Positions 29,861-41,445 are shown, numbered from the stretch's first letter. The stretch: 64,000 bases of DNA from Acidovorax sp. Leaf160 (GCF_001424265.1 NZ_LMOV01000012.1:349050-413049), one strand, 5' to 3'. The notes: generated by a model from the letters alone, not told the origin. Numbers and translations: made by a program.

Positions 29861-30273
29861 AGTTGTGTTTGCTCGATACAGGCCCGATGGTCGCGTTGTT
29901 CGACGAGGGTGAGCGTTTCCACGCGCACTTCAGGCGACTCATGGTGGACGCACCGGTTTCCATGCGGATGCACACCACCTGGGCCTGCGTGACAGAGGCC
30001 AGCCACCTGTTGGGCCCCCGCCGCCGGCTGGCCTTGCTGCAGTGGATCGCCCACGGTGCGGTGCAGGTGTTCCCTTTTGACGGCCAGGATCTGCTGGAGA
30101 TGTGCGTGTGGATGGAGCAATACACCGAGCAGCCCCGCACGGAAATGGATCTGGCCGATGCTTCTCTCTATTGGCTGGCCTGCGAATCCGGAGTGGCTCA
30201 GATCCTGACCACCGACGTGCGTGATTTCTCGCGCTATCGCCTGCCCGATGGCCGCGCCTTCGACATCCTCTGA
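29857..30273 (+). CDS. PIN-domain toxin (VapC-like ribonuclease)
   Basis: This 138-residue protein is of the PIN endoribonuclease fold. The four acidic active-site positions appear as LDTGPMVALFD, CVTEASHLLG, EMDLADASLYWLA and ILTTDVRDFSRY. Such toxins cleave tRNA or rRNA and are held by the partner RHH antitoxin. The start is a TTG at 29857, set by a GGAGG site 7 nt upstream and the 4-nt overlap with the antitoxin. It lies 7 bp before meaB in the propionate gene run, an unusual place for a toxin gene. Confidence 0.85.
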   Translation: MKLCLLDTGPMVALFDEGERFHAHFRRLMVDAPVSMRMHTTWACVTEASHLLGPRRRLALLQWIAHGAVQVFPFDGQDLLEMCVWMEQYTEQPRTEMDLADASLYWLACESGVAQILTTDVRDFSRYRLPDGRAFDIL

Positions 30274-30280
30274 TCCGCAA

Positions 30281-31306
30281 ATGATGCCTCTGCCTTTGCT
30301 TCAGTCCTTGTTGGAGGGTGCGCCCATGGTCCAGCGCCGCGCCATCGCCAAATCCATCACTTTGCTCGAATCGACCCGCGCCGACCACCGCGCCCACGGC
30401 GACGAACTGCTCACGGCACTGCTCCCGCACACCGGCAAGGCGTTCCGCCTGGGCATCAGCGGCGTACCAGGCGTAGGCAAGTCCACCTTCATCGAAACAC
30501 TCGGCCTTTTTCTGATCCAGCAAGGCCACCGCGTGGCGGTGCTCACCATCGACCCGTCCAGCACCGTCTCCGGCGGCTCCATCCTGGGCGACAAGACCCG
30601 GATGGAGCAGCTCTCCGTCCATCCGCAGGCCTACATCCGCCCCAGCCCGTCCAGCGGCACCCTGGGCGGCGTGGCCGAGAAGACCCGCGAGGCCATGCTG
30701 GTCTGCGAGGCCGCCGGCTACGACGTGGTGATCGTCGAGACCGTGGGCGTGGGCCAGAGCGAAACGGCAGTGGCGGGCATGACCGACATGTTCGTGCTGA
30801 TGCAACTGCCCAACGCGGGCGACGATCTGCAGGCCATCAAGAAGGGCGTGATGGAGATCGCCGACCTGGTGGTCATCAACAAGGCCGATATCGACAAGAA
30901 CGCCGCCACCCGGGCGGAGGCGCAGATCACCTCCAGCCTGCGCCTGCTGGGCATGCACGGCAACCCCGACCACGCCACGCACGGCGCGCTGTGGCAGCCG
31001 CGCGTGCTGCAGATCAGCGCGCTGCTGGGGCAGGGTGTGCAGGCGTTCTGGGAAGCCGTCACGCTCTACCGCCAGATGCAGACTGCCAACGGCCGCCTGG
31101 CGCTGCGGCGCGAAAAGCAGTCGCTGGCGTGGATGTGGGAACGCATCGACGCCGGCCTGAAACAGGCGTTCCGCCAGCACCCCGAAGTGCGCGCGTTGCT
31201 GCCCGCCCTGCAGGCCGACGTGGCGGCGGGGCGTGTCGCGGCATCGACCGCAGCAAGAAATCTGCTCGCAGCGCAAGGCCGTCCAGCGCTGCCAGCTATC
31301 AAATAA
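30281..31306 (+). CDS. meaB: Methylmalonyl-CoA mutase-associated GTPase MeaB
   Basis: This 341-residue G3E-family P-loop GTPase protects and reloads adenosylcobalamin in methylmalonyl-CoA mutase. Walker A is GVPGVGKST; further motifs are [32 protein letters not shown] and VINKAD. The ATG at 30281 is preferred, since the frame upstream to 30221 overlaps the PIN gene. The last codons and stop (AIK-stop) fall inside a copy of the dispersed GCTAT/ATAGC repeat, so the present C-terminus was set by that insertion. Confidence 0.94.
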   Translation: MMPLPLLQSLLEGAPMVQRRAIAKSITLLESTRADHRAHGDELLTALLPHTGKAFRLGISGVPGVGKSTFIETLGLFLIQQGHRVAVLTIDPSSTVSGGSILGDKTRMEQLSVHPQAYIRPSPSSGTLGGVAEKTREAMLVCEAAGYDVVIVETVGVGQSETAVAGMTDMFVLMQLPNAGDDLQAIKKGVMEIADLVVINKADIDKNAATRAEAQITSSLRLLGMHGNPDHATHGALWQPRVLQISALLGQGVQAFWEAVTLYRQMQTANGRLALRREKQSLAWMWERIDAGLKQAFRQHPEVRALLPALQADVAAGRVAASTAARNLLAAQGRPALPAIK

Positions 31307-31311
31307 ATAGC
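31295..31311 (+). repeat. Dispersed repeat hairpin at the 3' end of meaB
   Basis: GCTAT (31295-31299) and ATAGC (31307-31311) flank a 7-nt spacer (CAAATAA) that contains the meaB stop codon. It lies just upstream of the pccB ribosome site and could act as an intercistronic hairpin. Confidence 0.7.
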
Positions 31312-31335
31312 ATCATCACCGAAAGGGCGACCCAC

Positions 31336-32868
<1,533 letters not shown>

Positions 32869-32882
32869 CGTTGGCACGCCCC

Positions 32883-33422
32883 ATGAAGACCGTCTGGATC
32901 GTGGATGGCGCCTACCTCTTCAACTACGGCAAGAGCCGGCCCTTCGACTATCTCAAGCTGAAAAACGAGATCACGCGCCTGAACGGCGGGCCGCTCTACG
33001 AGAGCTACTACCTGAACTCGGCGAGCGATCCGGCCACCGATGCTCAGAATGCATTCCACTCGTGGATCAAGACGGCGCCGCCGATCGGGCCGAAGTTCCG
33101 CGTGCAGCTCTACAAGCTCAAGCGCATGCACGCCCACTGCCCGAGCTGCAACCACGCGTTCGACCGATCGGTGCAAAAGGGCGTGGACGTGGGCATTGCC
33201 ACTCTGATCATCAAGCTGGCGGCCCAGAACGTGTACGACCGGCTGATCCTCTCGGCTGGTGACGGGGATTTCGAGGACGCCATCTCCTACGTGAAGTCTG
33301 AGCTGCACAAGGAGGTGTGGGTCTCAGGCTCCACCTCCAACCTGTCGCCCGATCTGCAGTCGTATTCGGACAACGTGCTCTGGATGGAAGACATGAGCCC
33401 GGCCATCGACCGGCATGGCTGA
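32883..33422 (+). CDS. NYN-domain protein (LabA/DUF88-like putative RNase)
   Basis: This 179-residue protein has a PIN-like NYN fold: WIVDGAYLFNYG at the N-terminus, CPSC (residues about 82-85, possible metal knuckle), VDVGIATLIIKLA, and ILSAGDGDFEDAISYVK with the conserved acidic pair. NYN proteins are putative metal-dependent RNases or RNA-processing factors. It starts 14 bp after the pccB stop and ends about 60 bp before pccA, so it is in the carboxylase operon. Its link to propionate metabolism is not known. Confidence 0.85.
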   Translation: MKTVWIVDGAYLFNYGKSRPFDYLKLKNEITRLNGGPLYESYYLNSASDPATDAQNAFHSWIKTAPPIGPKFRVQLYKLKRMHAHCPSCNHAFDRSVQKGVDVGIATLIIKLAAQNVYDRLILSAGDGDFEDAISYVKSELHKEVWVSGSTSNLSPDLQSYSDNVLWMEDMSPAIDRHG

Positions 33423-33483
33423 TCCCGCGCCAGCAAGACAAGACCCCTGAACTGCCTGTCAGAACCCTCCATCTCCCAACACC

Positions 33484-35592
33484 ATGTTCACCAAAATCCT
33501 GATCGCCAACCGGGGCGAAATCGCATGCCGGGTCATCGTCACCGCCAAGAAGATGGGCATCGCCACCGTGGCGGTGTTTTCCGATGCGGACAGGGAAGCG
33601 CGCCACGTCAAGCTGGCCGACGAGGCCGTCCACATCGGCGCCGCGCCCTCGCGCGAGTCTTACCTGCTGGGCGAGAAGATCATCGCGGCCGCCAAGCAGA
33701 CCGGCGCGCAGGCCATCCACCCGGGCTACGGGTTCCTGAGTGAAAACGAGGCCTTCGCCCAGCGCTGCGAAGACAAGGGCATCGCCTTCATCGGGCCCAA
33801 GGCGCACTCCATCGCGGCCATGGGCGACAAGATCGCCTCGAAGAAGCTGGCCAACGAGGCGAAGGTCAACACCATCCCCGGCTGGAACGATGCGATCGAA
33901 TCGGCCGAGCGGGCGGTGCAGATTGCGCGGGACATCGGCTACCCGGTGATGATCAAGGCCTCGGCGGGCGGCGGCGGCAAGGGCCTTCGCGTGGCGCATG
34001 ACGACAAGGAGGCGCTGGAGGGCTTCGCCGCCTGCCAGAACGAGGCCCGCAACTCCTTCGGTGACGACCGGATCTTCATCGAGAAGTTCGTGCAGCAGCC
34101 GCGCCACATCGAGATCCAGGTGCTGGGCGATTCGCAGGGCAACGTCATCTACCTGAACGAGCGCGAATGCTCCATCCAGCGCCGGCACCAGAAGGTGATC
34201 GAGGAGGCCCCGTCGCCCTTCATCAGCGACGCGACCCGCAAGGCGATGGGCGAGCAGGCCGTGGCGCTGGCCAAGGCGGTGAAGTACCAGTCGGCCGGCA
34301 CGGTGGAGTTCGTGGTCGGCAAGGACCAGGACTTCTACTTCCTGGAGATGAACACCCGCCTCCAGGTGGAACACCCGGTGACCGAATGCATCACCGGGCT
34401 GGACCTGGTGGAGCTGATGATCCGGGTTGCGGCGGGCGAGCCCCTGCCGCTGACCCAGGCAGACGTGAAGCGCGACGGCTGGGCCATCGAGTGCCGCATC
34501 AACGCCGAGGACCCGTTCCGCAACTTCCTGCCCTCCACGGGCCGGCTGGTGAAGTTCCAGCCGCCGGCGCAGACCCTGTTCGCCGGTGGCGTCGGGGATA
34601 GGGCGGCGAGCCCGGCCGCCCGCGCGGCCGAGGCGCCAGCGCGCGAGGCGGGCACGACGGGCTACGGGGTGCGGGTCGACACCGGCGTGTACGAGGGCGG
34701 TGAGATCCCGATGTACTACGACTCGATGATTGCCAAGCTGATCGTGCATGGCATCGACCGTGACGATGCCATCCACAAGATGCGTGCCGCGCTGAACGGC
34801 TTCGTGATTCGCGGCATCAGCAGCAACATCCCTTTCCAGGCGGCGCTGCTGGCCCACCCCCGATTCGTTTCCGGCGACTTCAACACCGGCTTCATCGCGG
34901 AACATTACGCCCAGGGCTTCCATGCAGAAGACGTGCCGCACGACGATCCGCTCTTCCTAGTGGCCCTGGCCGCATTCATGAACCGCCGCTACCGGGCGCG
35001 GGCCTCCGGCATCAGCGGCCAGCTGGCCGGGCACAACGTGAAGGTGGGCGAGCGCTTCGTGGTCGTGGTGCTCGGCGCCGACGGCCAGCACCAGCACCAT
35101 GAGGTGTCCGTCACCGACTTTGAAGGCAAATCGGGCTCCAGCGCAGTATCCGTGGGGGGCAATAGCTATCAAATCAGTAGCAGTGCGACCTTGGGCGAGA
35201 TCCGCGTGCAGGGGCAGTGCAACGGAGCCGCGTTCACGGCGCAGGTGGAGCGCGGCACGGCGCGCAACCCGCTGGCGCTGCGCATCGCACACAACGGCAC
35301 GCAGATCGATGCGATGGTGCTGTCGCCGATGGGAGCGGAGCTGCACCGCCTGATGCCCTACAAGGCGCCGCCCGATCTGAGCAAGTTCCTTCTCTCGCCC
35401 ATGCCCGGGCTGCTGGTGCAGGTGGCCGTGGAGCCGGGCCAGAAGGTGCAGGCGGGCGAGAAGCTCGCGGTGATCGAGGCCATGAAGATGGAAAACATTC
35501 TTTTCGCCGCGCAGGACGGGGTGGTGTCCAAGGTGCTGGCAGGCAAGGGCGAGTCGCTCGCGGTGGACCAGGTGATCGTCGAGTTCGAGTGA
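33484..35592 (+). CDS. pccA: Propionyl-CoA carboxylase alpha subunit (biotin carboxylase/BCCP)
   Basis: This 702-residue subunit has an N-terminal biotin carboxylase ([20 protein letters not shown]-binding [12 protein letters not shown]), a BT-like middle domain, and a C-terminal biotinyl domain with Lys668 in [11 protein letters not shown]. Two insertions are visible relative to the usual protein: an Ala-rich stretch at about 34590-34665 (beginning [13 protein letters not shown], before [13 protein letters not shown]), and a short stretch at about 35150-35190 encoded by a dispersed repeat. Both fall outside catalytic motifs. The frame is open throughout and probably functional. Confidence 0.95.
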   Translation: MFTKILIANRGEIACRVIVTAKKMGIATVAVFSDADREARHVKLADEAVHIGAAPSRESYLLGEKIIAAAKQTGAQAIHPGYGFLSENEAFAQRCEDKGIAFIGPKAHSIAAMGDKIASKKLANEAKVNTIPGWNDAIESAERAVQIARDIGYPVMIKASAGGGGKGLRVAHDDKEALEGFAACQNEARNSFGDDRIFIEKFVQQPRHIEIQVLGDSQGNVIYLNERECSIQRRHQKVIEEAPSPFISDATRKAMGEQAVALAKAVKYQSAGTVEFVVGKDQDFYFLEMNTRLQVEHPVTECITGLDLVELMIRVAAGEPLPLTQADVKRDGWAIECRINAEDPFRNFLPSTGRLVKFQPPAQTLFAGGVGDRAASPAARAAEAPAREAGTTGYGVRVDTGVYEGGEIPMYYDSMIAKLIVHGIDRDDAIHKMRAALNGFVIRGISSNIPFQAALLAHPRFVSGDFNTGFIAEHYAQGFHAEDVPHDDPLFLVALAAFMNRRYRARASGISGQLAGHNVKVGERFVVVVLGADGQHQHHEVSVTDFEGKSGSSAVSVGGNSYQISSSATLGEIRVQGQCNGAAFTAQVERGTARNPLALRIAHNGTQIDAMVLSPMGAELHRLMPYKAPPDLSKFLLSPMPGLLVQVAVEPGQKVQAGEKLAVIEAMKMENILFAAQDGVVSKVLAGKGESLAVDQVIVEFE
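35165..35181 (+). repeat. Dispersed repeat hairpin inserted in frame in pccA
   Basis: GCTAT (35165-35169) and GTAGC (35177-35181, one mismatch) flank the spacer CAAATCA, nearly the same spacer as the meaB copy. It encodes the SYQISSS part of a linker in the BT domain of PccA. Confidence 0.65.
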
Positions 35593-35596
35593 ATTT

Positions 35597-35656
35597 CCAG
35601 TCATTTTGGCTGTCAGCGCCGATCCCGCCTGCGCTGGCCGCTATGTAATCGATAGC
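35597..35656 (-). repeat. Two-hairpin dispersed repeat, full copy downstream of pccA
   Basis: Hairpin 1 is GCTAT/ATAGC (35640-35644, 35652-35656) with a 7-nt spacer. Hairpin 2 is AGCGC/GCGCT (35615-35619, 35631-35635). A tail with CCAAAATGACTGG follows on the minus strand. It begins 5 bp after the pccA stop and ends 15 bp before the next gene's start, filling the intercistronic space. Confidence 0.75.
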
Positions 35657-35671
35657 ATCGGAGTCATCATC

Positions 35672-36175
<504 letters not shown>

Positions 36176-36509
36176 TCGGCCGCCCGGCAGGCGCGCGGTA
36201 AACGTTCGTCATCTTCGCTCAGCCAGGCGGCAGCGCACTGGCGGGTTGCCGGCATAAGCGGTGTTTTTCCCCGCACTTGCATTCAGCCGCTTGCGGGTGT
36301 GTGCAACTGCCTTCGATCTTCTGGCAACGAGCTGCTTAATCGCGTCAACCCACCACGCGAATTGGCCGACGTTGACGACGGTCTTCGGGCCCCGTGTTTC
36401 TGAGGCCCGGACCTGGATCGCCCGCTTTTTCTGCCACAGAATCCGCCCATCTCGTGCCGCGCACCCTGGTCCGCGCGGCGCAACCGCACCGTAGACGAGT
36501 ACTGCTGTC
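36176..36509. other. 334-bp region upstream of bioB
   Basis: No gene is supportable here. Short frames on both strands lack ribosome sites. It presumably contains the bioB promoter; no BirA- or BioR-like operator was identified by eye. Confidence 0.5.
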
Positions 36510-37577
36510 ATGACCCTCACCGCCACGCCCCCTGCCCACGAAAACGCTGCCGCTGCCCTCAGCCAGGCTCCGGCCGCCGCCGTGCAACTGCACCGCCGGC
36601 CCGCTGCCGCAGCGTCTGCGCCGTCCGGCCCCTGGACGATCGACGCCATTCAGGCGCTGCTCGACAAGCCCTTCATGGACTTGCTCTTTCAGGCGCAGAC
36701 CGTACACCGGGAGCATTGGCCCGCGGGCGACGTCGAGCTCGCCACCCTGTTGTCGGTCAAGACCGGCGGGTGCCCCGAAAACTGCGGGTACTGCCCGCAG
36801 TCCGCCGAGTTCGACACCGGCGTGAAGGCGCAAAAGCTGATGAGCGTGCAAGAGGTGACGGCCGCCGCGCAGGCTGCCAAGGATGCGGGCGCCACCCGCT
36901 TTTGCATGGGCGCCGCCTGGCGCGCGCCGAAGGACCGCGACATCGAGAAAATGGGCGAGTTGATCGGGGCTGTGAAACGCCTTGGCATGCAGACCTGCGC
37001 CACGCTGGGCATGCTCGAATCCCATCAGGCCACCGCGCTGCGCGACGCAGGGCTGGACTACTACAACCACAACCTGGACACTGCACCCGAGTACTACACC
37101 GACGTGGTCAGCACGCGCCAGTACCAGGACCGGCTGGACACGCTCTCGCACGTTCGCGCTGCCGGCATCAGCGTGTGCTGCGGCGGCATCATCGGCATGG
37201 GCGAGGCGCCAGTGCATCGCGCCGGCCTGATCGCCCAGTTGGCGAACCTGAATCCTTACCCTGAATCGGTGCCGATCAACAGCCTGGTGCGGGTTCCGGG
37301 CACACCGCTGGCGGACAGCGAGCCGGTCGACCCGTTCGACTTCGTGCGCGTCATTGCCGTCGCCCGCATCACCATGCCCCGTGCGCGGGTGCGGCTGTCC
37401 GCCGGTCGCCAGCAGATGGGCGAAGCCGTGCAGGCGCTGTGCTTCATGGCGGGCGCCAATTCGATCTTCTACGGTGACAAGCTGCTGGTGACCGGCAATC
37501 CGGATGTCGAGGCCGACGTGGCGTTGCTCGCCAAGCTCGGTCTGCCGGGCCATCGCCCTGCGGGAGCCGGCGCCTGA
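36510..37577 (+). CDS. bioB: Biotin synthase BioB
   Basis: This 355-residue radical-SAM enzyme inserts sulphur into dethiobiotin. The radical-SAM cluster is Cys88, Cys92, Cys95 ([13 protein letters not shown]), and further cysteines ([32 protein letters not shown]) support the auxiliary 2Fe-2S cluster. The conserved arginine region [13 protein letters not shown] is present. The first 35-40 residues are an Ala/Pro-rich extension before the usual start. Its place next to the biotin-dependent propionyl-CoA carboxylase makes sense, although no other bio genes are nearby. Confidence 0.96.
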   Translation: MTLTATPPAHENAAAALSQAPAAAVQLHRRPAAAASAPSGPWTIDAIQALLDKPFMDLLFQAQTVHREHWPAGDVELATLLSVKTGGCPENCGYCPQSAEFDTGVKAQKLMSVQEVTAAAQAAKDAGATRFCMGAAWRAPKDRDIEKMGELIGAVKRLGMQTCATLGMLESHQATALRDAGLDYYNHNLDTAPEYYTDVVSTRQYQDRLDTLSHVRAAGISVCCGGIIGMGEAPVHRAGLIAQLANLNPYPESVPINSLVRVPGTPLADSEPVDPFDFVRVIAVARITMPRARVRLSAGRQQMGEAVQALCFMAGANSIFYGDKLLVTGNPDVEADVALLAKLGLPGHRPAGAGA

Positions 37578-37726
37578 GGGCAGGCGGTACCGCGACGCGG
37601 GCTGTACCGAGGTGCCTGGGCCGCCCCGCGCGCCAGGGCGCGCAATCGGCCTACGCCTGCGCATTGCGGTCGTTTGCACAATGGGGTGGATCCTCGACAC
37701 ACCATCTGTTCCCAGGGAGCCCGCCC

Positions 37727-37978
37727 ATGAAATCCACCACATCCGCTTCCGCCCAGCAGGAAACCGTCTTCGGCGTGGCCGATGGGGCCACCTATTCCGG
37801 CATGCTGTGCCTGCGGGACGACGGCCGCTATTACTTCTCGCAAGCCCAGGTGGATGGCCACAATCTGCCCATGCCCGACCAGCAGTGGGCATCGCGTGAC
37901 GAGGCCGTGAAGGCGCTGGCGGGCATGGCGTCTGGCAGCCTGCCGGCGCAATCCACGCAGCCATCTTCCGCGAGCTGA
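37727..37978 (+). CDS. Small hypothetical protein
   Basis: This 83-residue protein has no recognised function. It has a compact core (VFGVADGATYSGMLCLRDDGRYYFSQ region, residues about 13-38) and low-complexity ends. A ribosome site (AGGGAG) lies about 8 nt before the ATG. It has no signal peptide or membrane segment. It is a short distance after bioB in the same direction, but about 150 bp apart. Confidence 0.6.
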   Translation: MKSTTSASAQQETVFGVADGATYSGMLCLRDDGRYYFSQAQVDGHNLPMPDQQWASRDEAVKALAGMASGSLPAQSTQPSSAS

Positions 37979-38069
37979 TCAGCCGCCAGGGCCAGCGGGG
38001 CGCTGGGATGCCGGCCGCATACCGGCGCGGTGCCGAGGTGCGCCCTCGTCGATCAGCCTGCGCGTGGGA

Positions 38070-38279
38070 TCAGCGCGACCACTTCCGCTCGGGCTTTTCC
38101 TTGACCGTGATATCCACGGCCTTCTGAACCAGGGGTTTTCCGGTGACTGCGTCCGAGGCGACGACGTCTTCCAGTTGCAGCTTCTGCACCTCGGTGTGGG
38201 TGGTCTGCTCCAGGTCGTCGAGCACGGCGGCCACTTTTTTCTCGGCTTCTTCGACTGCGGCGGATTTGGCTTGGGGCAT
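38070..38279 (-). CDS. Small hypothetical helical protein
   Basis: This 69-residue, strongly charged protein is predicted helical in its first half (VEEAEKKVAAVLDDLEQTTH) and has no signal peptide. Function is not recognised. The ATG at 38279 is preferred because GAGGAAG stands just before it; an in-frame ATG four codons upstream has none. It is downstream of the TonB-dependent receptor in the same orientation. Confidence 0.55.
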   Translation of the reverse strand: MPQAKSAAVEEAEKKVAAVLDDLEQTTHTEVQKLQLEDVVASDAVTGKPLVQKAVDITVKEKPERKWSR

Positions 38280-38509
38280 GGTCTTCCTCATCAGGTTCTG
38301 CCGGCATCGTCACCGTCTTTTCCCGACCAGGCTCGGATCTGAAGTCGCCTGTTCCTGTCGGCCAACGGCTCGAACCTGACGTCGGCCCCTGCGGCCGGGA
38401 CGGTGGTACCCCGCCGCGCTTCTTGCCTCCTGTGGCGCGCGTGGCTCAGCGCTGAATCCGCTCCGCCACCACGCCACCACACCACCACGCAGTCAGCGGG
38501 TCAGCCGCC

Positions 38510-40582
38510 TTACCACTTCACGTTCAGCGAAACATAGGCCGTGCGACCCGCGTCGGGCGAGAAGCTGGGCTGCGCGCTGCCGGCAGGCCAGAAGAAGTTG
38601 TCCCACCAGACGTAGGCGAACTTTCGGTTGGTGATGTTCTTCACCTGCAGATCGACGCTGACGGCTTTGGAGAGTGCATACCTGGCGTTGAAATCCAGCA
38701 GCACGAACTCGCCAAACTTGCCCTGGGCGTTCAGGTCGTCGATGAAGTAGCTGCCTTGCGCCCGTGCCTGCAAGCCAAGTCGGAGTGGTTCGGTCACCTG
38801 GTAGTCCGCACCGGCGTTGCTGATGTGGCGAGGCGTGGAGAACACTTCCTTGCCCGCCAGTGAGGTACCGGAGGCCGTGAAGCCCCGGCGCACCTTGGCT
38901 TCCTGGATCGAATGCGACGCCCAGAGCGTGACTGCGGAGCCCACGCGCGTGGATGCCTGCAGGTCCACGCCCCGGCGACGGGTGGCGCCCAGCGCCACGT
39001 TGGTGCCCGTGCTGGGCATGTTGGCCACTTCGTCGGTCGCGTCCTGCTGCCATACGGCCACCCTCAGATCGGTGCGCGCAGAGGGCTTGTACTTCACGCC
39101 GACCTCTACCCCGGTGTTGATGGAGGGCGCGAACGTTTCCTGGCCCCCCGAGGTGATGTAGGCCGGCGCCCGTGAGCCGGTCAGGATCTGGAAAGTGCGG
39201 CCCCAGTTGGCATAGACGCTGGCGGCTTCGCTCACGCTGTAGACCATGCTGAGCTTGGGCTGCTTGATCCAGCCGTAGTCCTGCAGCGGCCCGGTGACAC
39301 CGCTCGGGCTCAGCGACGCATGGCCGTTGAACTTGTCCAGCCGTACGCCCGGAATGATCTTGAGCCGGTCGCTCGCCTTGTAGATGCCCTGCAGGTAGAG
39401 CCCCACGTTGTCCAGCGTGTACCGATCGTCGTTCGACACGTGGGTCGGGTTCTCGAAGTGGGTGGGCACGGCGTAGGCGTAGCGCAGGCGCTGGTACAGG
39501 TTCTTCTGGTGTTCCAGCTGGATGCCGCCATCCACCGTCCAGGCGTCGTTGGCACGCCAGGTGGCCGTGCTCATCAGACCGGTCTGGTCCTCGTCCCACA
39601 CCCGGCGCTGGCGGGGCAGGTTGTTCAGGCTGCGCGCAGGGCTGTCGGTGAAGGTGACCCGGCGGTCGTCGTCGTAGTGGTTGAAGTAGAGCCTGGTGTT
39701 CAGAAACAGGGCCGGGGTGGCCTGCCAGTCCAGGTGCAGGCTCAGGTGATGCATGCGCCGGTCGTCGGCGTCATGGGCGTTGTGCAGGGCCGACTGCCGG
39801 CGGTCCTGCTGCATCTGCGTGGCCGTCATGAAACCGGGTTCCTCTGCCTTGTGCGAATAGAGGCGCGCGACGGCCCCGGCCTTGAGCCGGCCATCGCTGG
39901 AGGTCAGGAACCACTTGCCACCCAGCGAGTATTTCTCGGAGTCGGAATGCGCGCGGCTGCCGTCCGATACCTGGTGCGCCACAAAATAGTTCTGGGCGAA
40001 TCCTTCGGACTCGCGGCCCACGGCCATCTGCACCTCGCGGGTGCCATGGCTGCCCACGGTGGCGCGGGCGTCGGTGTAGTCGCCCCCTTGACGGGTCCCG
40101 AAATTGATGTTCCCACCGATGTTGTGCAGCCCGTAGCGTGGGTCGTTGGTGCCGCGCACCACCTCGATGTAGTCGAGTTCCAGCGGAAAGATCATGTCCA
40201 TGAACCGCTGGTTGCCGCTGTTGACGTTGCTGGGAATGCCGTCGATCAGCACCTTGATGCCGTTGATGTAGCCCTCGCCATTGAACGCGCGGAAGGTGGC
40301 CTTGCCCGACTCGGCGCCCATGCGGGTCTCGGTGAGCTGCACGCCGGGCAACTGGCCCAGCAGTTCCCAGCTTTGCATCACGTTCTTGTCCTCGATCTTG
40401 TCGGCGCCGAGGATGTCGACCGACGTGAGCAGGCTGGTGGGTGACAGGGCGCCACCGGCACCCGAATGCACTGGCACCTCGCCCAGCGTGACGACCGGTT
40501 CGCCCTCGGCGCGTGCGGCGGTGTGAAGGCAGGCGATGGCGGCCGCCACGACGATGGGCCGCATGTAGAAAGAATAAGACAC
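38510..40582 (-). CDS. TonB-dependent outer-membrane receptor
   Basis: This 690-residue receptor has a signal peptide (RPIVVAAAIACLHTAARA cut before EGEP), a TonB-box-like start (VVTLGEVPV), a plug domain (ELLGQLPGVQLTETRMGAES, RNPRYG-type YGLHNIGGNINFG), and a 22-strand-type barrel ending in aromatic VSLNVKW. The GTG at 40582 with GGGAG just before it is chosen; an ATG six codons later (MRPIVV) is an alternative. The substrate is unknown. The adjacent small His/Cys protein hints at a metal or metal chelate rather than a large organic nutrient. Confidence 0.9.
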   Translation of the reverse strand: MSYSFYMRPIVVAAAIACLHTAARAEGEPVVTLGEVPVHSGAGGALSPTSLLTSVDILGADKIEDKNVMQSWELLGQLPGVQLTETRMGAESGKATFRAFNGEGYINGIKVLIDGIPSNVNSGNQRFMDMIFPLELDYIEVVRGTNDPRYGLHNIGGNINFGTRQGGDYTDARATVGSHGTREVQMAVGRESEGFAQNYFVAHQVSDGSRAHSDSEKYSLGGKWFLTSSDGRLKAGAVARLYSHKAEEPGFMTATQMQQDRRQSALHNAHDADDRRMHHLSLHLDWQATPALFLNTRLYFNHYDDDRRVTFTDSPARSLNNLPRQRRVWDEDQTGLMSTATWRANDAWTVDGGIQLEHQKNLYQRLRYAYAVPTHFENPTHVSNDDRYTLDNVGLYLQGIYKASDRLKIIPGVRLDKFNGHASLSPSGVTGPLQDYGWIKQPKLSMVYSVSEAASVYANWGRTFQILTGSRAPAYITSGGQETFAPSINTGVEVGVKYKPSARTDLRVAVWQQDATDEVANMPSTGTNVALGATRRRGVDLQASTRVGSAVTLWASHSIQEAKVRRGFTASGTSLAGKEVFSTPRHISNAGADYQVTEPLRLGLQARAQGSYFIDDLNAQGKFGEFVLLDFNARYALSKAVSVDLQVKNITNRKFAYVWWDNFFWPAGSAQPSFSPDAGRTAYVSLNVKW

Positions 40583-40735
40583 GAAAAACTCCCGGGGCCG
40601 GCAGCCCCACTCCATGAACGAATCACCGCGCGCCCGCAGGCAGCCGGCTGCGAGCCGTGCGCCAGGGGCGCGGAATCGGCTGCAGGCGGCACCGGCACTC
40701 CGTCAGTCATCGGGAGCGAATGGGCGCGGTCGAAG

Positions 40736-41170
40736 TCAGGCGGGCAAAGAGGGAGGGGCCCGGGAGGCCGGGGTGAGCCATGCAGGCTCGGTGTGGAGGG
40801 CGCGAGCGACGTCGCTCGGCGCCGGCGGCTGGAAAGCGGTGGCGCTGCCGGGCGCAGCGTCTGCGCCGCTGGAGAGATGCTGACTTGCCAGGTGGGCGCA
40901 GACCAGGCAGGCGTCCGCCGTGTGTGCGTGCCCGGATTCGGCCGGTGGGGCTTCGGTGCCCCGCGCAGCGCCTTCCGCAGCGATTTCATCCGAAAGCGTG
41001 GCAGCGGTTGCCGAAGCTGCGGCCAGCAGAGGCGCCGACAGTCGCAGTGCCGTGCCGGTCGTGGCGTGACCCGCCAGGTGCGTCAGTTCATGCGCCCAGG
41101 GCAATAACGCCGTGCTGCCCAGGGCCAGCCACAGCAGCGCTATGAAACGGTGGACCCAGGCGCGACGCAT
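40736..41170 (-). CDS. Small membrane/periplasmic protein with His and Cys-x-x-Cys (DUF2946-like)
   Basis: This 144-residue protein has one N-terminal hydrophobic segment (residues about 8-27; FIALLWLALGSTALLPWAHEL). A His-rich stretch follows (HELTHLAGHA), then a late motif (HAHTADACLVCAHLASQHL) typical of DUF2946-like proteins. These motifs suggest metal binding in or near the periplasm. It precedes the TonB-dependent receptor by about 150 bp in the same direction, as DUF2946 genes often do near copper-type receptors (recalled, not checked). The start is chosen at the first ATG of the hydrophobic leader; no clear ribosome site. Confidence 0.7.
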   Translation of the reverse strand: MRRAWVHRFIALLWLALGSTALLPWAHELTHLAGHATTGTALRLSAPLLAAASATAATLSDEIAAEGAARGTEAPPAESGHAHTADACLVCAHLASQHLSSGADAAPGSATAFQPPAPSDVARALHTEPAWLTPASRAPPSLPA

Positions 41171-41445
41171 CGGCCGGGATGATAACTGCGCTGATGCGCG
41201 GGTTCGGTGGTCCTGGCCGATCGGCGCGCCCCAGCCTGGGCTGCCCAAGCTGGGCGAGGCTAAAGAGGCAGCAGCCCGCTCTCGCGAGTTGCCCCGGTGT
41301 GGCGGGGCGGTCTGGACGGGCCTTGCGGCGCCCGCCTGCCCGCCTCACGATTCAGCAGCAACGGGTGGGAACCTGCCCGCGAGCGACCGCCTGGGTCGAG
41401 CAGGTTCTAGGCGACGCGCGCCAACCAACGCTGCCATGCCTCGGC

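Noticed and set aside
36261-36494. 77-codon frame before bioB
   Set aside because: Basic, Cys/Arg-rich shadow composition and no ribosome site; more likely the bioB leader region.
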